A stretch of DNA of 64,000 nt from Teichococcus aestuarii (GTDB lineage Bacteria > Pseudomonadota > Alphaproteobacteria > Acetobacterales > Acetobacteraceae), in NCBI RefSeq assembly GCF_003116135.1, contig NZ_PDOA01000004.1, forward strand, positions 186,001 through 250,000, written 5' to 3'. This document shows positions 12,265-19,795 of the stretch, piece after piece; positions within the stretch are counted from its first letter, which is position 1; each line of letters begins with the position of its first letter. The translations under genes were made by a program, and so were the position numbers. The notes under the pieces are model-generated. The model had not been told where the DNA came from. It saw only the letters and a program-made list of their open reading frames with translations, and made no database searches.

Positions 12265-13184
12265 CCACCCCCGTTCCCGACCGCGTGCGGAAGGCCCTCT
12301 CGGGCATTTCCGGCATCCTCGTCACGCCCTACGATGCCGAGGGCAATCCGGCGCCGGAGAAGCTGCGCCCGATCATCGCGCGCTGCGCCGCGGCGGGCGT
12401 CGATGGCCTTACCGTCAACGGCAACACCAGCGAGTTCTACAGCCTCTCCTTCGCCGAGGCGGAGCGGATGCAGGCCGAGGTGCCGGCGCTGGTCGAGGGC
12501 CGCGCCATCGTCATCGCCGGCATCGGCCGCAGCGTGGTGGAGGCGGAGCGGCTGGCCCGCCGCGCGCCCAAGGATGGCGCCGACGCCATCATGATCCACC
12601 AGACGCCGGACCCCTTCGTCGCCCCGCGCGGCGTGGTGGAGTATGTGCGCCGCATGGCCGATGCCTCCGGCCTGCCGGTGGTGCTCTACCTGCGCAATGA
12701 CGGCATCGGGCTGAAGTCCATCGAGGAGCTGTGCCGCATCCCCGGCGTGGCCGGCGTGAAGTGGGCGACGCCGAACGTGATGACGCTGGCGCACGCCATG
12801 CGCATCGTGGGTGACCAGGTGAACTTCATCTGCGGCCTGGCCGAGCCCTGGGCGCCGCCGATGACGGCGCTCGGTGCGCGCGGCTTCACCTCCGGCCTGA
12901 TCAACGTGGCGCCGGAGCGGTCCGTGACGATCCGCGATGCGCTGGCGCGGGGCGACTTCGCCACGGCCAATGCCGAGATCGCCGCCATTGCCGGCTTCGA
13001 GGCGCTGCGCTCCGAGGAGCAGAACGGGACCAATGTTTCCGTCGTCAAGGAAGCGCTGAATCTCACGGGGCACGATGTCGGCCCGGCGCGCCCGCCGGCC
13101 GCGTGGCCGCTGGCGCCGGAGTCCCACGCCCGCCTGCGCGCCCTGCTGACGGAATGGGGCGTGCTCAAGGCTGCCGCCGCGTAA
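12261..13184 (+). CDS. dihydrodipicolinate synthase/N-acetylneuraminate lyase family protein
   Basis: 307-residue class I aldolase-fold enzyme. The Schiff-base lysine is K167 in GVAGVKWATPN, with the partner tyrosine Y143 in VVLYLRNDG, and VNGNTSEFYSLSFAE occupies the substrate loop. The lysine-biosynthesis DapA pattern is not matched, and the catabolic neighbours suggest a sugar-acid role such as 5-dehydro-4-deoxyglucarate dehydratase (yielding 2-oxoglutarate semialdehyde) or a related aldolase. The substrate is inferred from the adjacent UxaA/GarD-family dehydratase and GntR regulator. The gene overlaps the regulator gene by four bases. Confidence 0.88.
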   Translation: MTTPVPDRVRKALSGISGILVTPYDAEGNPAPEKLRPIIARCAAAGVDGLTVNGNTSEFYSLSFAEAERMQAEVPALVEGRAIVIAGIGRSVVEAERLARRAPKDGADAIMIHQTPDPFVAPRGVVEYVRRMADASGLPVVLYLRNDGIGLKSIEELCRIPGVAGVKWATPNVMTLAHAMRIVGDQVNFICGLAEPWAPPMTALGARGFTSGLINVAPERSVTIRDALARGDFATANAEIAAIAGFEALRSEEQNGTNVSVVKEALNLTGHDVGPARPPAAWPLAPESHARLRALLTEWGVLKAAAA

Positions 13185-13198
13185 ACGGATGTGGGGGT

Positions 13199-13250
13199 CC
13201 GGGGGAACTCAGTTCCCCCGGCGGGGCGAGGGGCAGCGCCCCTCCCTTTC
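13199..13250. terminator. paired hairpins between convergent genes
   Basis: Two stems lie between the convergent DHDPS-family and UxaA-family genes. The first (13199-13221) has eleven-base arms CCGGGGGAACT and AGTTCCCCCGG around a single C. The second (13228-13244) has arms GAGGGGC and GCCCCTC with loop AGC, followed by CCTTTCTTTGTC. The arrangement can stop transcription from either side. The first stem is a copy of the recurring GC-hairpin type. Confidence 0.7.
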
Positions 13251-13256
13251 TTTGTC

Positions 13257-14789
13257 TTACATGGTCGCCCCGATCGGCCAGGGCGCGAATTCCGCGCCGC
13301 CGAAATCGTAGTTCTCGCTCTTGGTCCGCTCGCCCGAGGCCACGCGCAGGATGAGCTGGAAGATGCGCTCGCCGCATTCCTCGACGCTCTCGCGCCCGGA
13401 GAGGATGGTGCCGCAGTTCACGTCCATATCCTCCTCCATCCGCTCATACATGGCCGAGTTGGTGGCGAGCTTGATGGAGGGTGCCGGCTTGCAGCCGAAG
13501 ACGCTGCCGCGCCCGGTGGTGAAGCACACCATATTGGCGCCGCCCGCCACCTGGCCGGTGGCGGCCACCGGGTCGTAGCCCGGCGTGTCCATGAAGACGA
13601 AGCCCTTCTCCGTCACCGGCTCCGCATAGTCATAGACGGCGGTGAGGTTGCTGGTGCCGGCCTTGGCCATGGCGCCGAGCGACTTCTCCAGGATGGTGGT
13701 GAGGCCGCCCGCCTTGTTGCCGGGGGAGGGGTTGCTGTTCAGCTCCGCCTGGCCGCGCGCCGCGTATTCCTCCCACCAGCGCATCAGCCCCACCAGCTTC
13801 TCGCCGACGTCGCGCGAGGTGGCGCGGCGGGTGAGCAGGTGCTCGGCGCCGTAGGTTTCCGGCGTCTCGGAGAGGATGACGGTGCCGCCATGCCGCACCA
13901 GCAGGTCCGAGGCATGGCCCAGCGCCGGGTTGGCGGTGATGCCGGAATAGCCGTCCGAGCCGCCGCATTGCAGGGCGATGGTGAGGTGGCTGGCCGGCAC
14001 CTCCTGGCGGTGCACCTGGTTGGCCTCGGCCAGCACCTCGCGCACGAAGGCGATGCCGGCCTCGACGGTCTTGCGGGTGCCGCCCATGGACTGGATGTCC
14101 ATGTTGCGCAGCCGCCCGGCGAGGTTCTGCTCCTCCAGCAGCCCCGAGATCTGGTTGACCTCGCAGCCGAGGCCGATGGCGATGACATGGCTGAAGTTCA
14201 CATGCCGCGCATAGCCCGCGAGCGTCCGGCGCAGGATGCGCAGGCCCTCATTGTCGCCCATGCCGCAGCCGGTCTTGTGGGTGAGCGCCACCACGCCATC
14301 GACGTTGGGGAACTCGGCCAGCGGGTCGCTGCCGGTGAAGGGGTTGCGCTTGAAGGCGTCGGCGATCAGCGAGGCGACATGCGCCGAGCAGTTCACGCTG
14401 GTGACGATGCCGATGTAGTTGCGCGTCGCCACCCTTCCATCGGGGCGGAGGATGCCCATGAAGCGGGCGGGCTCGGGCACGTAGAGCGTCGGCCGGGCGT
14501 CCACGCCCCAGGCATAGTCCTTGTCGAACTCGCCCATGCCGCAGTTCTGGGTGTGCACCCACTCGCCGGGCGCGATGGGCTGGGTGGCGAAGCCGATGAT
14601 CTGCCCGTAGCGCTTCACCGCCTCGCCCGGGGCGTGCGGGCGCAGCGCCACCTTGTGCCCGGGCGGGATGCGCGCGCGGGTGACGACGTTCGGCCCCACC
14701 GGAGTCCCCTCCGGCGCGGCGCGGCGGGCGATCAGCACGCTGTCCTCGGGGTGCAGGCGGATGAAGGGCGTGTCGGCCACGGTGTCCAT
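13257..14789 (-). CDS. UxaA/GarD-family sugar-acid dehydratase
   Basis: 510-residue member of the altronate/galactarate dehydratase family, full length. The N-terminal SAF-type domain (about 1-100) is followed by the catalytic region with TRNYIGIVTSVNCSAHVASLIADAF, THKTGCGMGDNEGL and LGCEVNQISGL, whose cysteines and histidines suit an iron-dependent dehydratase. The C-terminal part has LQCGGSDGYSGITANPALG, FTTGRGSVFGCKPAPSIKLATN and GTILSGRESVEECG. Galactarate, glucarate or altronate are plausible substrates, and the neighbouring DHDPS-family enzyme would take the 4-deoxy-keto product. The start at MDTVADTPF is preceded by GGAGG. The gene is divergent from a TRAP receptor gene. Confidence 0.92.
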   Translation of the reverse strand: MDTVADTPFIRLHPEDSVLIARRAAPEGTPVGPNVVTRARIPPGHKVALRPHAPGEAVKRYGQIIGFATQPIAPGEWVHTQNCGMGEFDKDYAWGVDARPTLYVPEPARFMGILRPDGRVATRNYIGIVTSVNCSAHVASLIADAFKRNPFTGSDPLAEFPNVDGVVALTHKTGCGMGDNEGLRILRRTLAGYARHVNFSHVIAIGLGCEVNQISGLLEEQNLAGRLRNMDIQSMGGTRKTVEAGIAFVREVLAEANQVHRQEVPASHLTIALQCGGSDGYSGITANPALGHASDLLVRHGGTVILSETPETYGAEHLLTRRATSRDVGEKLVGLMRWWEEYAARGQAELNSNPSPGNKAGGLTTILEKSLGAMAKAGTSNLTAVYDYAEPVTEKGFVFMDTPGYDPVAATGQVAGGANMVCFTTGRGSVFGCKPAPSIKLATNSAMYERMEEDMDVNCGTILSGRESVEECGERIFQLILRVASGERTKSENYDFGGAEFAPWPIGATM

Positions 14790-14835
14790 GTGCGTTTTCC
14801 TCCAGGGGGAGGACAGTCTAGCGCAGACGACAGGC

Positions 14836-14878
14836 TTGCGAAGCTTTTGTGCCGCAAGGCATAATGTCATCATACAAC
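14836..14878 (+). promoter_or_regulatory. promoter and operator candidate upstream of the TRAP receptor gene
   Basis: A -35-like TTGCGA (14836-14841) and a -10-like CATAAT (14860-14865) are 18 bp apart on the plus strand, 40 bp before the receptor start. Overlapping the -10 is ATGTCATCATACAA (14864-14878), whose reverse reads TTGT, six bases, then ACAT, close to the TTGT/ACAA dyads used by many FCD-type GntR repressors. The local GntR gene makes it a reasonable target. This is inference from pattern only. Confidence 0.4.
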
Positions 14879-14904
14879 AAAGCCGGAGCGCCTGGAGGCG
14901 CCCG

Positions 14905-15906
14905 ATGGGGGATGGAATGATCCGTGGCTTCCTGGCGGCCGCCACCATGGCCGCCTGCGCGCTGTTCGGCGGCACCGCCGAGGCGCAGCAGCGCCTGCGC
15001 TGGGCGCATGTCTACGAGACGGGCGAGGCCTACCACACCGAGGCGCTGTGGGCCGCCCAGCAGATCAAGGAGCGGACGCAGAACCGCTGGAACATCGAGG
15101 TGTTCGCGGCCAGCGCGCTGGGGAACGAGCCCACCATCAACCAGGGCCTCTCGCTCGGCACGGTGGACATCATCTACACCGGCGTGGCCTTCGCCGGCGC
15201 CACCTACAAGCCCATTGCCATCAGCAACGCGCCCTACATCTTCCGCGACTACGGCCATTTCGCCGCCTACCGGCAGAGCGAGCTGCTGCGCGACCTGATG
15301 GCGGGCTACGACAAGCAGACCGGCCACCGCTCCGTGGCGCTCACCTACTACGGCGCCCGCCACCTGACGGCCAACCGCGCCATCACGAAGCCCGAGGATG
15401 CGCGGGGCATGAAGCTGCGCGTGCCGCAGGCGCCGCTGTTCCTGATGTTCACCCGCTCGATCGGCGCCAACGCCACGCCGATCGCCTTCGCCGAGGTGTA
15501 TCTCGCCCTGCAGCAGGGCACGGTCGACGGGCAGGAGAACCCGCTGCCCACCATCCAGGCCAAGAAGTTCTACGAGGTGCAGAGCCACATCATGCTCTCC
15601 GGCCACATCACCGAGAGCATCCTGACCATCGTCGGCCGCGCCACCTGGAACTGGCTGAACGAGGCGGACCGCAAGGTGTTCGAGGAGGTGCTGCGCGAGG
15701 CGGCGACGCGCGCCAGCAAGCAGATCCGCGACGCCGAGCTGAGCCTGCCGGACTGGTTCCGCCAGCAGGGCAAGACCGTGCTGGAGCCGGACCGCGCCGC
15801 CTTCCGCGCCGCCGCCATGCCGCTGCACAACGACCAGGCCGCGGGCGCGGGCTGGACGAAGGAGCAGTATGACCGGCTGCAGGCCATCGCCTCGGCCACC
15901 AACTGA
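14905..15906 (+). CDS. TRAP transporter substrate-binding protein (DctP family)
   Basis: 333-residue periplasmic receptor with a Sec signal peptide (IRGFLAAATMAACALFGGTAEAQ). Family landmarks are LRWAHVYETGEAYHTEALWAAQQIKERT, the carboxylate-binding arginine region AHG-type segment MKLRVPQAPLFLMF, and AFAEVYLALQQGTVDGQENPLPTI. The start at 14905 is set by GGAGG seven bases upstream. DctP receptors bind organic or sugar acids. Its place opposite the dehydratase gene suggests delivery of the sugar acid. No DctQ or DctM membrane genes follow, since a terminator and a convergent gene come next, so it must work with a permease encoded elsewhere. Confidence 0.93.
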   Translation: MGDGMIRGFLAAATMAACALFGGTAEAQQRLRWAHVYETGEAYHTEALWAAQQIKERTQNRWNIEVFAASALGNEPTINQGLSLGTVDIIYTGVAFAGATYKPIAISNAPYIFRDYGHFAAYRQSELLRDLMAGYDKQTGHRSVALTYYGARHLTANRAITKPEDARGMKLRVPQAPLFLMFTRSIGANATPIAFAEVYLALQQGTVDGQENPLPTIQAKKFYEVQSHIMLSGHITESILTIVGRATWNWLNEADRKVFEEVLREAATRASKQIRDAELSLPDWFRQQGKTVLEPDRAAFRAAAMPLHNDQAAGAGWTKEQYDRLQAIASATN

Positions 15907-15912
15907 GAGGAG

Positions 15913-15943
15913 GGCCGGGGAGCGGGACTCCTCCCCGGCCTTT
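15913..15943. terminator. terminator between convergent TRAP receptor and redoxin genes
   Basis: Perfect ten-base arms GGCCGGGGAG (15913-15922) and CTCCCCGGCC (15931-15940) with an eight-base loop, followed by TTT. It lies seven bases after the receptor stop and eight bases before the end of the redoxin gene, so it may serve both directions. Confidence 0.75.
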
Positions 15944-15950
15944 GCTGCCC

Positions 15951-16589
15951 TCAGGCGCCCGGCGCGTACTTGATGGCGCAGCCGTAGTTGCGCGTCACCG
16001 CCCGCTCCACCGGCCGGCCGTCGGCGACGGCCAGCATGGCGTTCCGCGCCAGCGGCTCGGCCTTCGGCACGTCCTCGGCGCGGTTGGAGGCGATGCTGTC
16101 GATGCCGCCCATGTAGCGCAGCAGCCCCTCGCCATCGATGACGTACATGTGGGGCGTGGTGGTGGCGCCATAGGCGCGGGCCATGCGGCTCTCGGGGTCG
16201 AGCAGCACGGCGGCGGGGGCGGCGCCGCGCTCCGTGGTCAGCCTCCGCGCGCCGGCGCCATCCACATGCCCCTGCTCGCCGGGCGGGGAGGAGATGACGG
16301 ACAGCCAGACCAGCCCGCGCTCGGCGGCCTGCTTCTGCAGGGCCTGCATGTTGTTGCTGCCGTAGTGCTTCCGCACGAAGGGGCAGTCATGGTTGGTCCA
16401 CTCCAGCACCACCACCTTGCCGCGGAAGTCGGCGAGGCGGCGCATCGTGCCGTCCTGGTCGGGGGCGGCGAAGTCCGGCGCGGGGGCGCGGATGACGGGC
16501 GCGGCCTGCGCCAGCCGGGGCAGGGCCGGCATCAGCACGGCGCCGAGCGGGATGGCGAGGGTGGCGCGGCGGGACAGGAACTTGGCCAT
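15951..16589 (-). CDS. exported redoxin-family (AhpC/TSA, thioredoxin-like) protein
   Basis: 212-residue protein with a twin-arginine signal (FLSRRATLAIPLG, cleaved near AQAA), then a thioredoxin fold: DFAAPDQDGTMRRLADFRGKVVVLEWTNHDCPFVRKHYG, LDPESRMARAYGATTTPHMYVIDGEG. The single active-site cysteine C69 followed by PFV is the peroxiredoxin-like CPFV type and lacks a CXXC. A second cysteine is near the C-terminus (NYGCAIKY). It probably acts in periplasmic thiol chemistry. It is 42 bp downstream of the DsbD-family gene on the same strand, which could keep it reduced (inference). Confidence 0.9.
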   Translation of the reverse strand: MAKFLSRRATLAIPLGAVLMPALPRLAQAAPVIRAPAPDFAAPDQDGTMRRLADFRGKVVVLEWTNHDCPFVRKHYGSNNMQALQKQAAERGLVWLSVISSPPGEQGHVDGAGARRLTTERGAAPAAVLLDPESRMARAYGATTTPHMYVIDGEGLLRYMGGIDSIASNRAEDVPKAEPLARNAMLAVADGRPVERAVTRNYGCAIKYAPGA

Positions 16590-16631
16590 GGTCGGTCACT
16601 CCATCGTCGAGAGGGGGCGTCGGGAGCCCGG

Positions 16632-18752
16632 TCAGCCCGGAGGCAGCGCCTCCAGCACCAGGGCTTCGGTGAGGATCTGCGGCAGCAGCGCGGGCTCGCC
16701 GCCGCCGGGCGGGTAGACGAGGTAGAGCGGCACGCCCTCCCGCCCGAAGCGGCGCAGCACGGCGGCGATGGCGGGGCCGCCATCGGTCCAGTCGCCCTTG
16801 AGGTAGGCGACGCCGCGCCGCGTGAAGGCGTCGCGCACCGCCTCCGAGTGCAGGGCGACGCGCTCGTTCACCTTGCAGGTGATGCACCAGGCGGCGGTCA
16901 TGTTGACGAAGACGGGGCGGCCCTCGGCGCGCAGGGCGGCCAGCCGCGCCTCCGACCAGGGCTCGGCGCCCGGTTCGGCGGCGCTGGCGCGGGTGCCGGC
17001 GCTGGCGGCGGGTGCGGTGGCCAGCGCCGGCAGCAGGGCGAGCGCCGCCAGCAGCGCCAGGGCGGCGCCGCCGCGCCCGGCCAGCCGGCCCCGGCCGCCG
17101 CGCGCCAGCTGCGCCCGGCCCAGCGCCCAGGCGGCGAAGCCCACGGCCAGCCCTCCGGCCAGCGCCGCCGCCAGCCCTTCCGGCCCGACCTGCTGCGCCA
17201 GCACCCAGAGCAGCCACAGCGCGGCGGCATACATCGGGAAGGCCAGCAGCTCCTTCAGCCGCTCCATCCAGGCGCCGGGGCGGGGCAGCCGGTCGGCCAG
17301 CCCCGGGGCCAGGGCCAGCAGCGCGTAGGGCGCCGCCATGCCGAGCCCCATGGCGGCGAAGACGGCGAGGGTGGCGGCGGGCGGCATCAGCATGGCGGCG
17401 CCGATGGCGGCGGCCATGAAGGGGGCGGTGCAGGGGGTGGCCACCAGCACCGCCAGCCCGCCCGTGGCGAAGCTGCCGAGATGCCCGCCCCGCGCCGCGA
17501 CACCCGAGCCCAGCGCCACCGGCCCGCCGAGCTGGAACACGCCGGAGAGGTTCAGCCCCACCGCCAGCATCAGCCAGCCCATGCCGGCGACGAAGGCGGG
17601 CGCGGTGAACTGGAAGCCCCAGCCCGCCACGCCGCCGGCCGCGCGCAGCGCCATCATCACGCCCGCCAGCGCCAGGAAGGAGAGCACCACGCCGCCCGTG
17701 TAGCTCAGCGCATGGCCGCGCACCGCGCCGCGCGCCGCGCCGGAGAGGCGCGCCACCGCCATGGCCTTCATCGCCAGGATGGGGAAAACGCAGGGCATCA
17801 GGTTCAGGATCAGCCCGCCCAGCGCCGCCCAGAACAGCGCCTGCCACAGCGGCAGCCCGGCGCCGAGGCCCGCCCCCGCGCCTGCCCCGGCCAGCGGCGG
17901 CGGCACCGCGCCCGGCGCGGCGGCGATGCTGTAGGCGCTGCGCGTGCCGCCGGCATCGGTCAGCACCAGCACGCCCTCCAGCGGGCCGGCCGGCAGCGGC
18001 GCCGCGCCGCGCGGCAGGCCGAGGCGCAGCCCGCCCTCGGCGAGCTGCACCGGCTGCGGCGCGGCATGGTCCAGCACGCCCCATTCGCCGGGGAAGAAAT
18101 GCGCCTCCTTCACCAGGGCGGGGGAAAGGTCCGGCCCCTCCAGCCGCAGCGCGCCCTGCGGGCCCTCGAAGCCCAGCGCCGTGTTCCAGGGGGAGGGGCG
18201 GGGCAGGGCGGCCTCGGCGGCGCGGAAATCGGCGGCAAGGGCGGGGTCGGGGCGCGGCGCGGCCTCCACCGGCAGGTCGAGGCGGAACACGCCCTCCTCC
18301 GGGATGCACACCTTCTCGCAGACCAGCCAGCTCGCCTGCGCCTCGATGGTGAAGACATCGCCCGGCCGCAGCGTGGCGGGCGGCGTCACCGTCAGCGGCA
18401 GCAGCACCGCGTTCTCGTAGCCGTAGTTCACCAGCGGGCCGAAGGGGATGCGCTCCGGCGCCGGCCATTCGAAGCCGGTGGCGCTGGCGCCCTCGGGCAG
18501 GGTGAAGGCGATCTCGGGCGGCGTGCCGGCATCGCCCGGATTGCGCCAGTAGGTGTGCCAGCCCGGCGCCAGCACCTGCCTCAGCCCGAGGCGGAAGGGC
18601 TGGCCCGGCGCCACCGCGTCCAGCGCGGAGGCCAGGGTCATGCGCGCGCGCTCGGAGCGCGTGGGCGTGCTCTCCAGCGCCCGGACCTCCGGCGCCAGGG
18701 CGGGCAGGGCCAGGGAGAGCAGGGCCAGCAACGGGGGCAGGGCGCGCAACAT
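16632..18752 (-). CDS. DsbD/ScsB-family thiol:disulfide interchange protein
   Basis: 706-residue membrane protein that passes electrons from cytoplasmic thioredoxin to periplasmic thiols. After a signal peptide, residues 25-275 form the periplasmic N-domain with C145 and C149 (CEKVC). Residues 300-580 are the multi-pass CcdA-like core with C321 (LNLMPCVFPILAMKA) and C441 (LVATPCTAPFMAAAIG). Residues 595-706 are a thioredoxin-like domain with C623 and C626 (AAWCITCKVNE). All three cysteine pairs needed for the relay are present. It is cotranscribed with the redoxin gene downstream, a likely electron acceptor. Confidence 0.95.
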   Translation of the reverse strand: MLRALPPLLALLSLALPALAPEVRALESTPTRSERARMTLASALDAVAPGQPFRLGLRQVLAPGWHTYWRNPGDAGTPPEIAFTLPEGASATGFEWPAPERIPFGPLVNYGYENAVLLPLTVTPPATLRPGDVFTIEAQASWLVCEKVCIPEEGVFRLDLPVEAAPRPDPALAADFRAAEAALPRPSPWNTALGFEGPQGALRLEGPDLSPALVKEAHFFPGEWGVLDHAAPQPVQLAEGGLRLGLPRGAAPLPAGPLEGVLVLTDAGGTRSAYSIAAAPGAVPPPLAGAGAGAGLGAGLPLWQALFWAALGGLILNLMPCVFPILAMKAMAVARLSGAARGAVRGHALSYTGGVVLSFLALAGVMMALRAAGGVAGWGFQFTAPAFVAGMGWLMLAVGLNLSGVFQLGGPVALGSGVAARGGHLGSFATGGLAVLVATPCTAPFMAAAIGAAMLMPPAATLAVFAAMGLGMAAPYALLALAPGLADRLPRPGAWMERLKELLAFPMYAAALWLLWVLAQQVGPEGLAAALAGGLAVGFAAWALGRAQLARGGRGRLAGRGGAALALLAALALLPALATAPAASAGTRASAAEPGAEPWSEARLAALRAEGRPVFVNMTAAWCITCKVNERVALHSEAVRDAFTRRGVAYLKGDWTDGGPAIAAVLRRFGREGVPLYLVYPPGGGEPALLPQILTEALVLEALPPG

Positions 18753-18825
18753 GAAGGGAATGAAACCTTTTCGCGGTGCCGAAGGAAAGGGCGTCGCGGT
18801 AACGAAACGTGTCGCGCCGCGCCGC

Positions 18826-19656
18826 TCAGCCCTCGCGCGGCTGCATATAGGCCTCCACCTCCGCCCCTGTCAGGGCGCCGGCCGCGAAGCCGAAGCTGCC
18901 CTGGTCGCGGATCTCCACCGCCGCGCGGTGCAGCGCGCCGAGCGCCGTGCGGGCCAGCGAGCCGCCGAGGCTGATGCGCCGCACCCCCGCCGCGGCCAGC
19001 TCCGCCACGGTGAAGGGGCGGCCCACCAGCCCCATCACCACATTCACCGGGAAGCCTTCCAGCGCCTCGCAGACGGCGCGGATCTGCGCCAGTTCGCGCA
19101 GGCCGGGGGCATAGAGCACCTCCGCCCCGGCGGCGGCGAAGGCCTGCAGCCGGGCGATGGTGTCGTCCAGATCCGGGCGGCCGTGCAGGAAGTTCTCCGC
19201 CCGCGCCGTCAGCACGAAGGGCAGGGCGCGCGCCACCTCGGCGGCGGCGGCGATGCGCTCGACCGCGTGGCGGAATTCATAGATCGGCTCCGCCGGGTCG
19301 CCGGTGGCGTCCTCGATCGAGCCGCCCGCCAGCCCGGCCTCCGCCGCCGCCCGCAGGGTGCGGGCGCAATCGTCCGGGGCGTGGCCGAAGCCGTTCTCCA
19401 GGTCGGCCGAGACCGGCAGGGTGGTGGCCGCGACGATGGCGCGGGCATTGGCCAGCGTCTCCGCCAGCCCCGCCGCGCCATCCCGCCGGCCGAGGGAGAA
19501 GGCCAGGCCGGCGCTGGTGGTCGCCAGGGCCGGGAAGCCAAGGCCGGCCAGCAGCCGGGCGCTTCCGGCATCCCACGGGTTGGGCATGACGAGGGCGCCG
19601 GGTTGCGCGTGCAGCGCGCGGAAGCAGGCGACCTTGTCCTCGCGGGTGGGGTGCAT
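18826..19656 (-). CDS. isocitrate lyase/PEP mutase superfamily enzyme
   Basis: 276-residue TIM-barrel protein of the PEP mutase/isocitrate lyase superfamily. Recognisable parts are MPNPWDAGSARLLAGLGFPALATTSAGLAFSLG, the metal-binding strand LPVSADLENGFG, and GSIEDATGD. It lacks the KKCGH motif of isocitrate lyase and the EDKxxxKxNS gate loop of true PEP mutase, so it is a subfamily of unknown substrate, perhaps a C-C lyase such as 2-methylisocitrate or oxaloacetate acting enzymes. Ribosome site GGAGG lies eight bases upstream. A direct repeat of GAACAnTA with 11-bp spacing (19681-19703, minus strand) precedes it. Confidence 0.88.
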   Translation of the reverse strand: MHPTREDKVACFRALHAQPGALVMPNPWDAGSARLLAGLGFPALATTSAGLAFSLGRRDGAAGLAETLANARAIVAATTLPVSADLENGFGHAPDDCARTLRAAAEAGLAGGSIEDATGDPAEPIYEFRHAVERIAAAAEVARALPFVLTARAENFLHGRPDLDDTIARLQAFAAAGAEVLYAPGLRELAQIRAVCEALEGFPVNVVMGLVGRPFTVAELAAAGVRRISLGGSLARTALGALHRAAVEIRDQGSFGFAAGALTGAEVEAYMQPREG

Positions 19657-19795
19657 GGGGTCGTTCCTCCGGTGAGGTGGTTATTGTTCTGGTAATGTTC
19701 CATCGGCGTCAAGCGGGGAAAGCCAGGGTGCCTGCCCGCCTCCATGGTGAGGCCCGAACTGGCCGCCACCCGCCGCCTTGCGCTACAGGCAGGGC

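Noticed and set aside
15942-18974. 1010-codon plus-strand frame across the redoxin and DsbD genes
   Set aside because: It is a shadow of the two well-supported minus-strand genes. It has no signal, motif or ribosome site.
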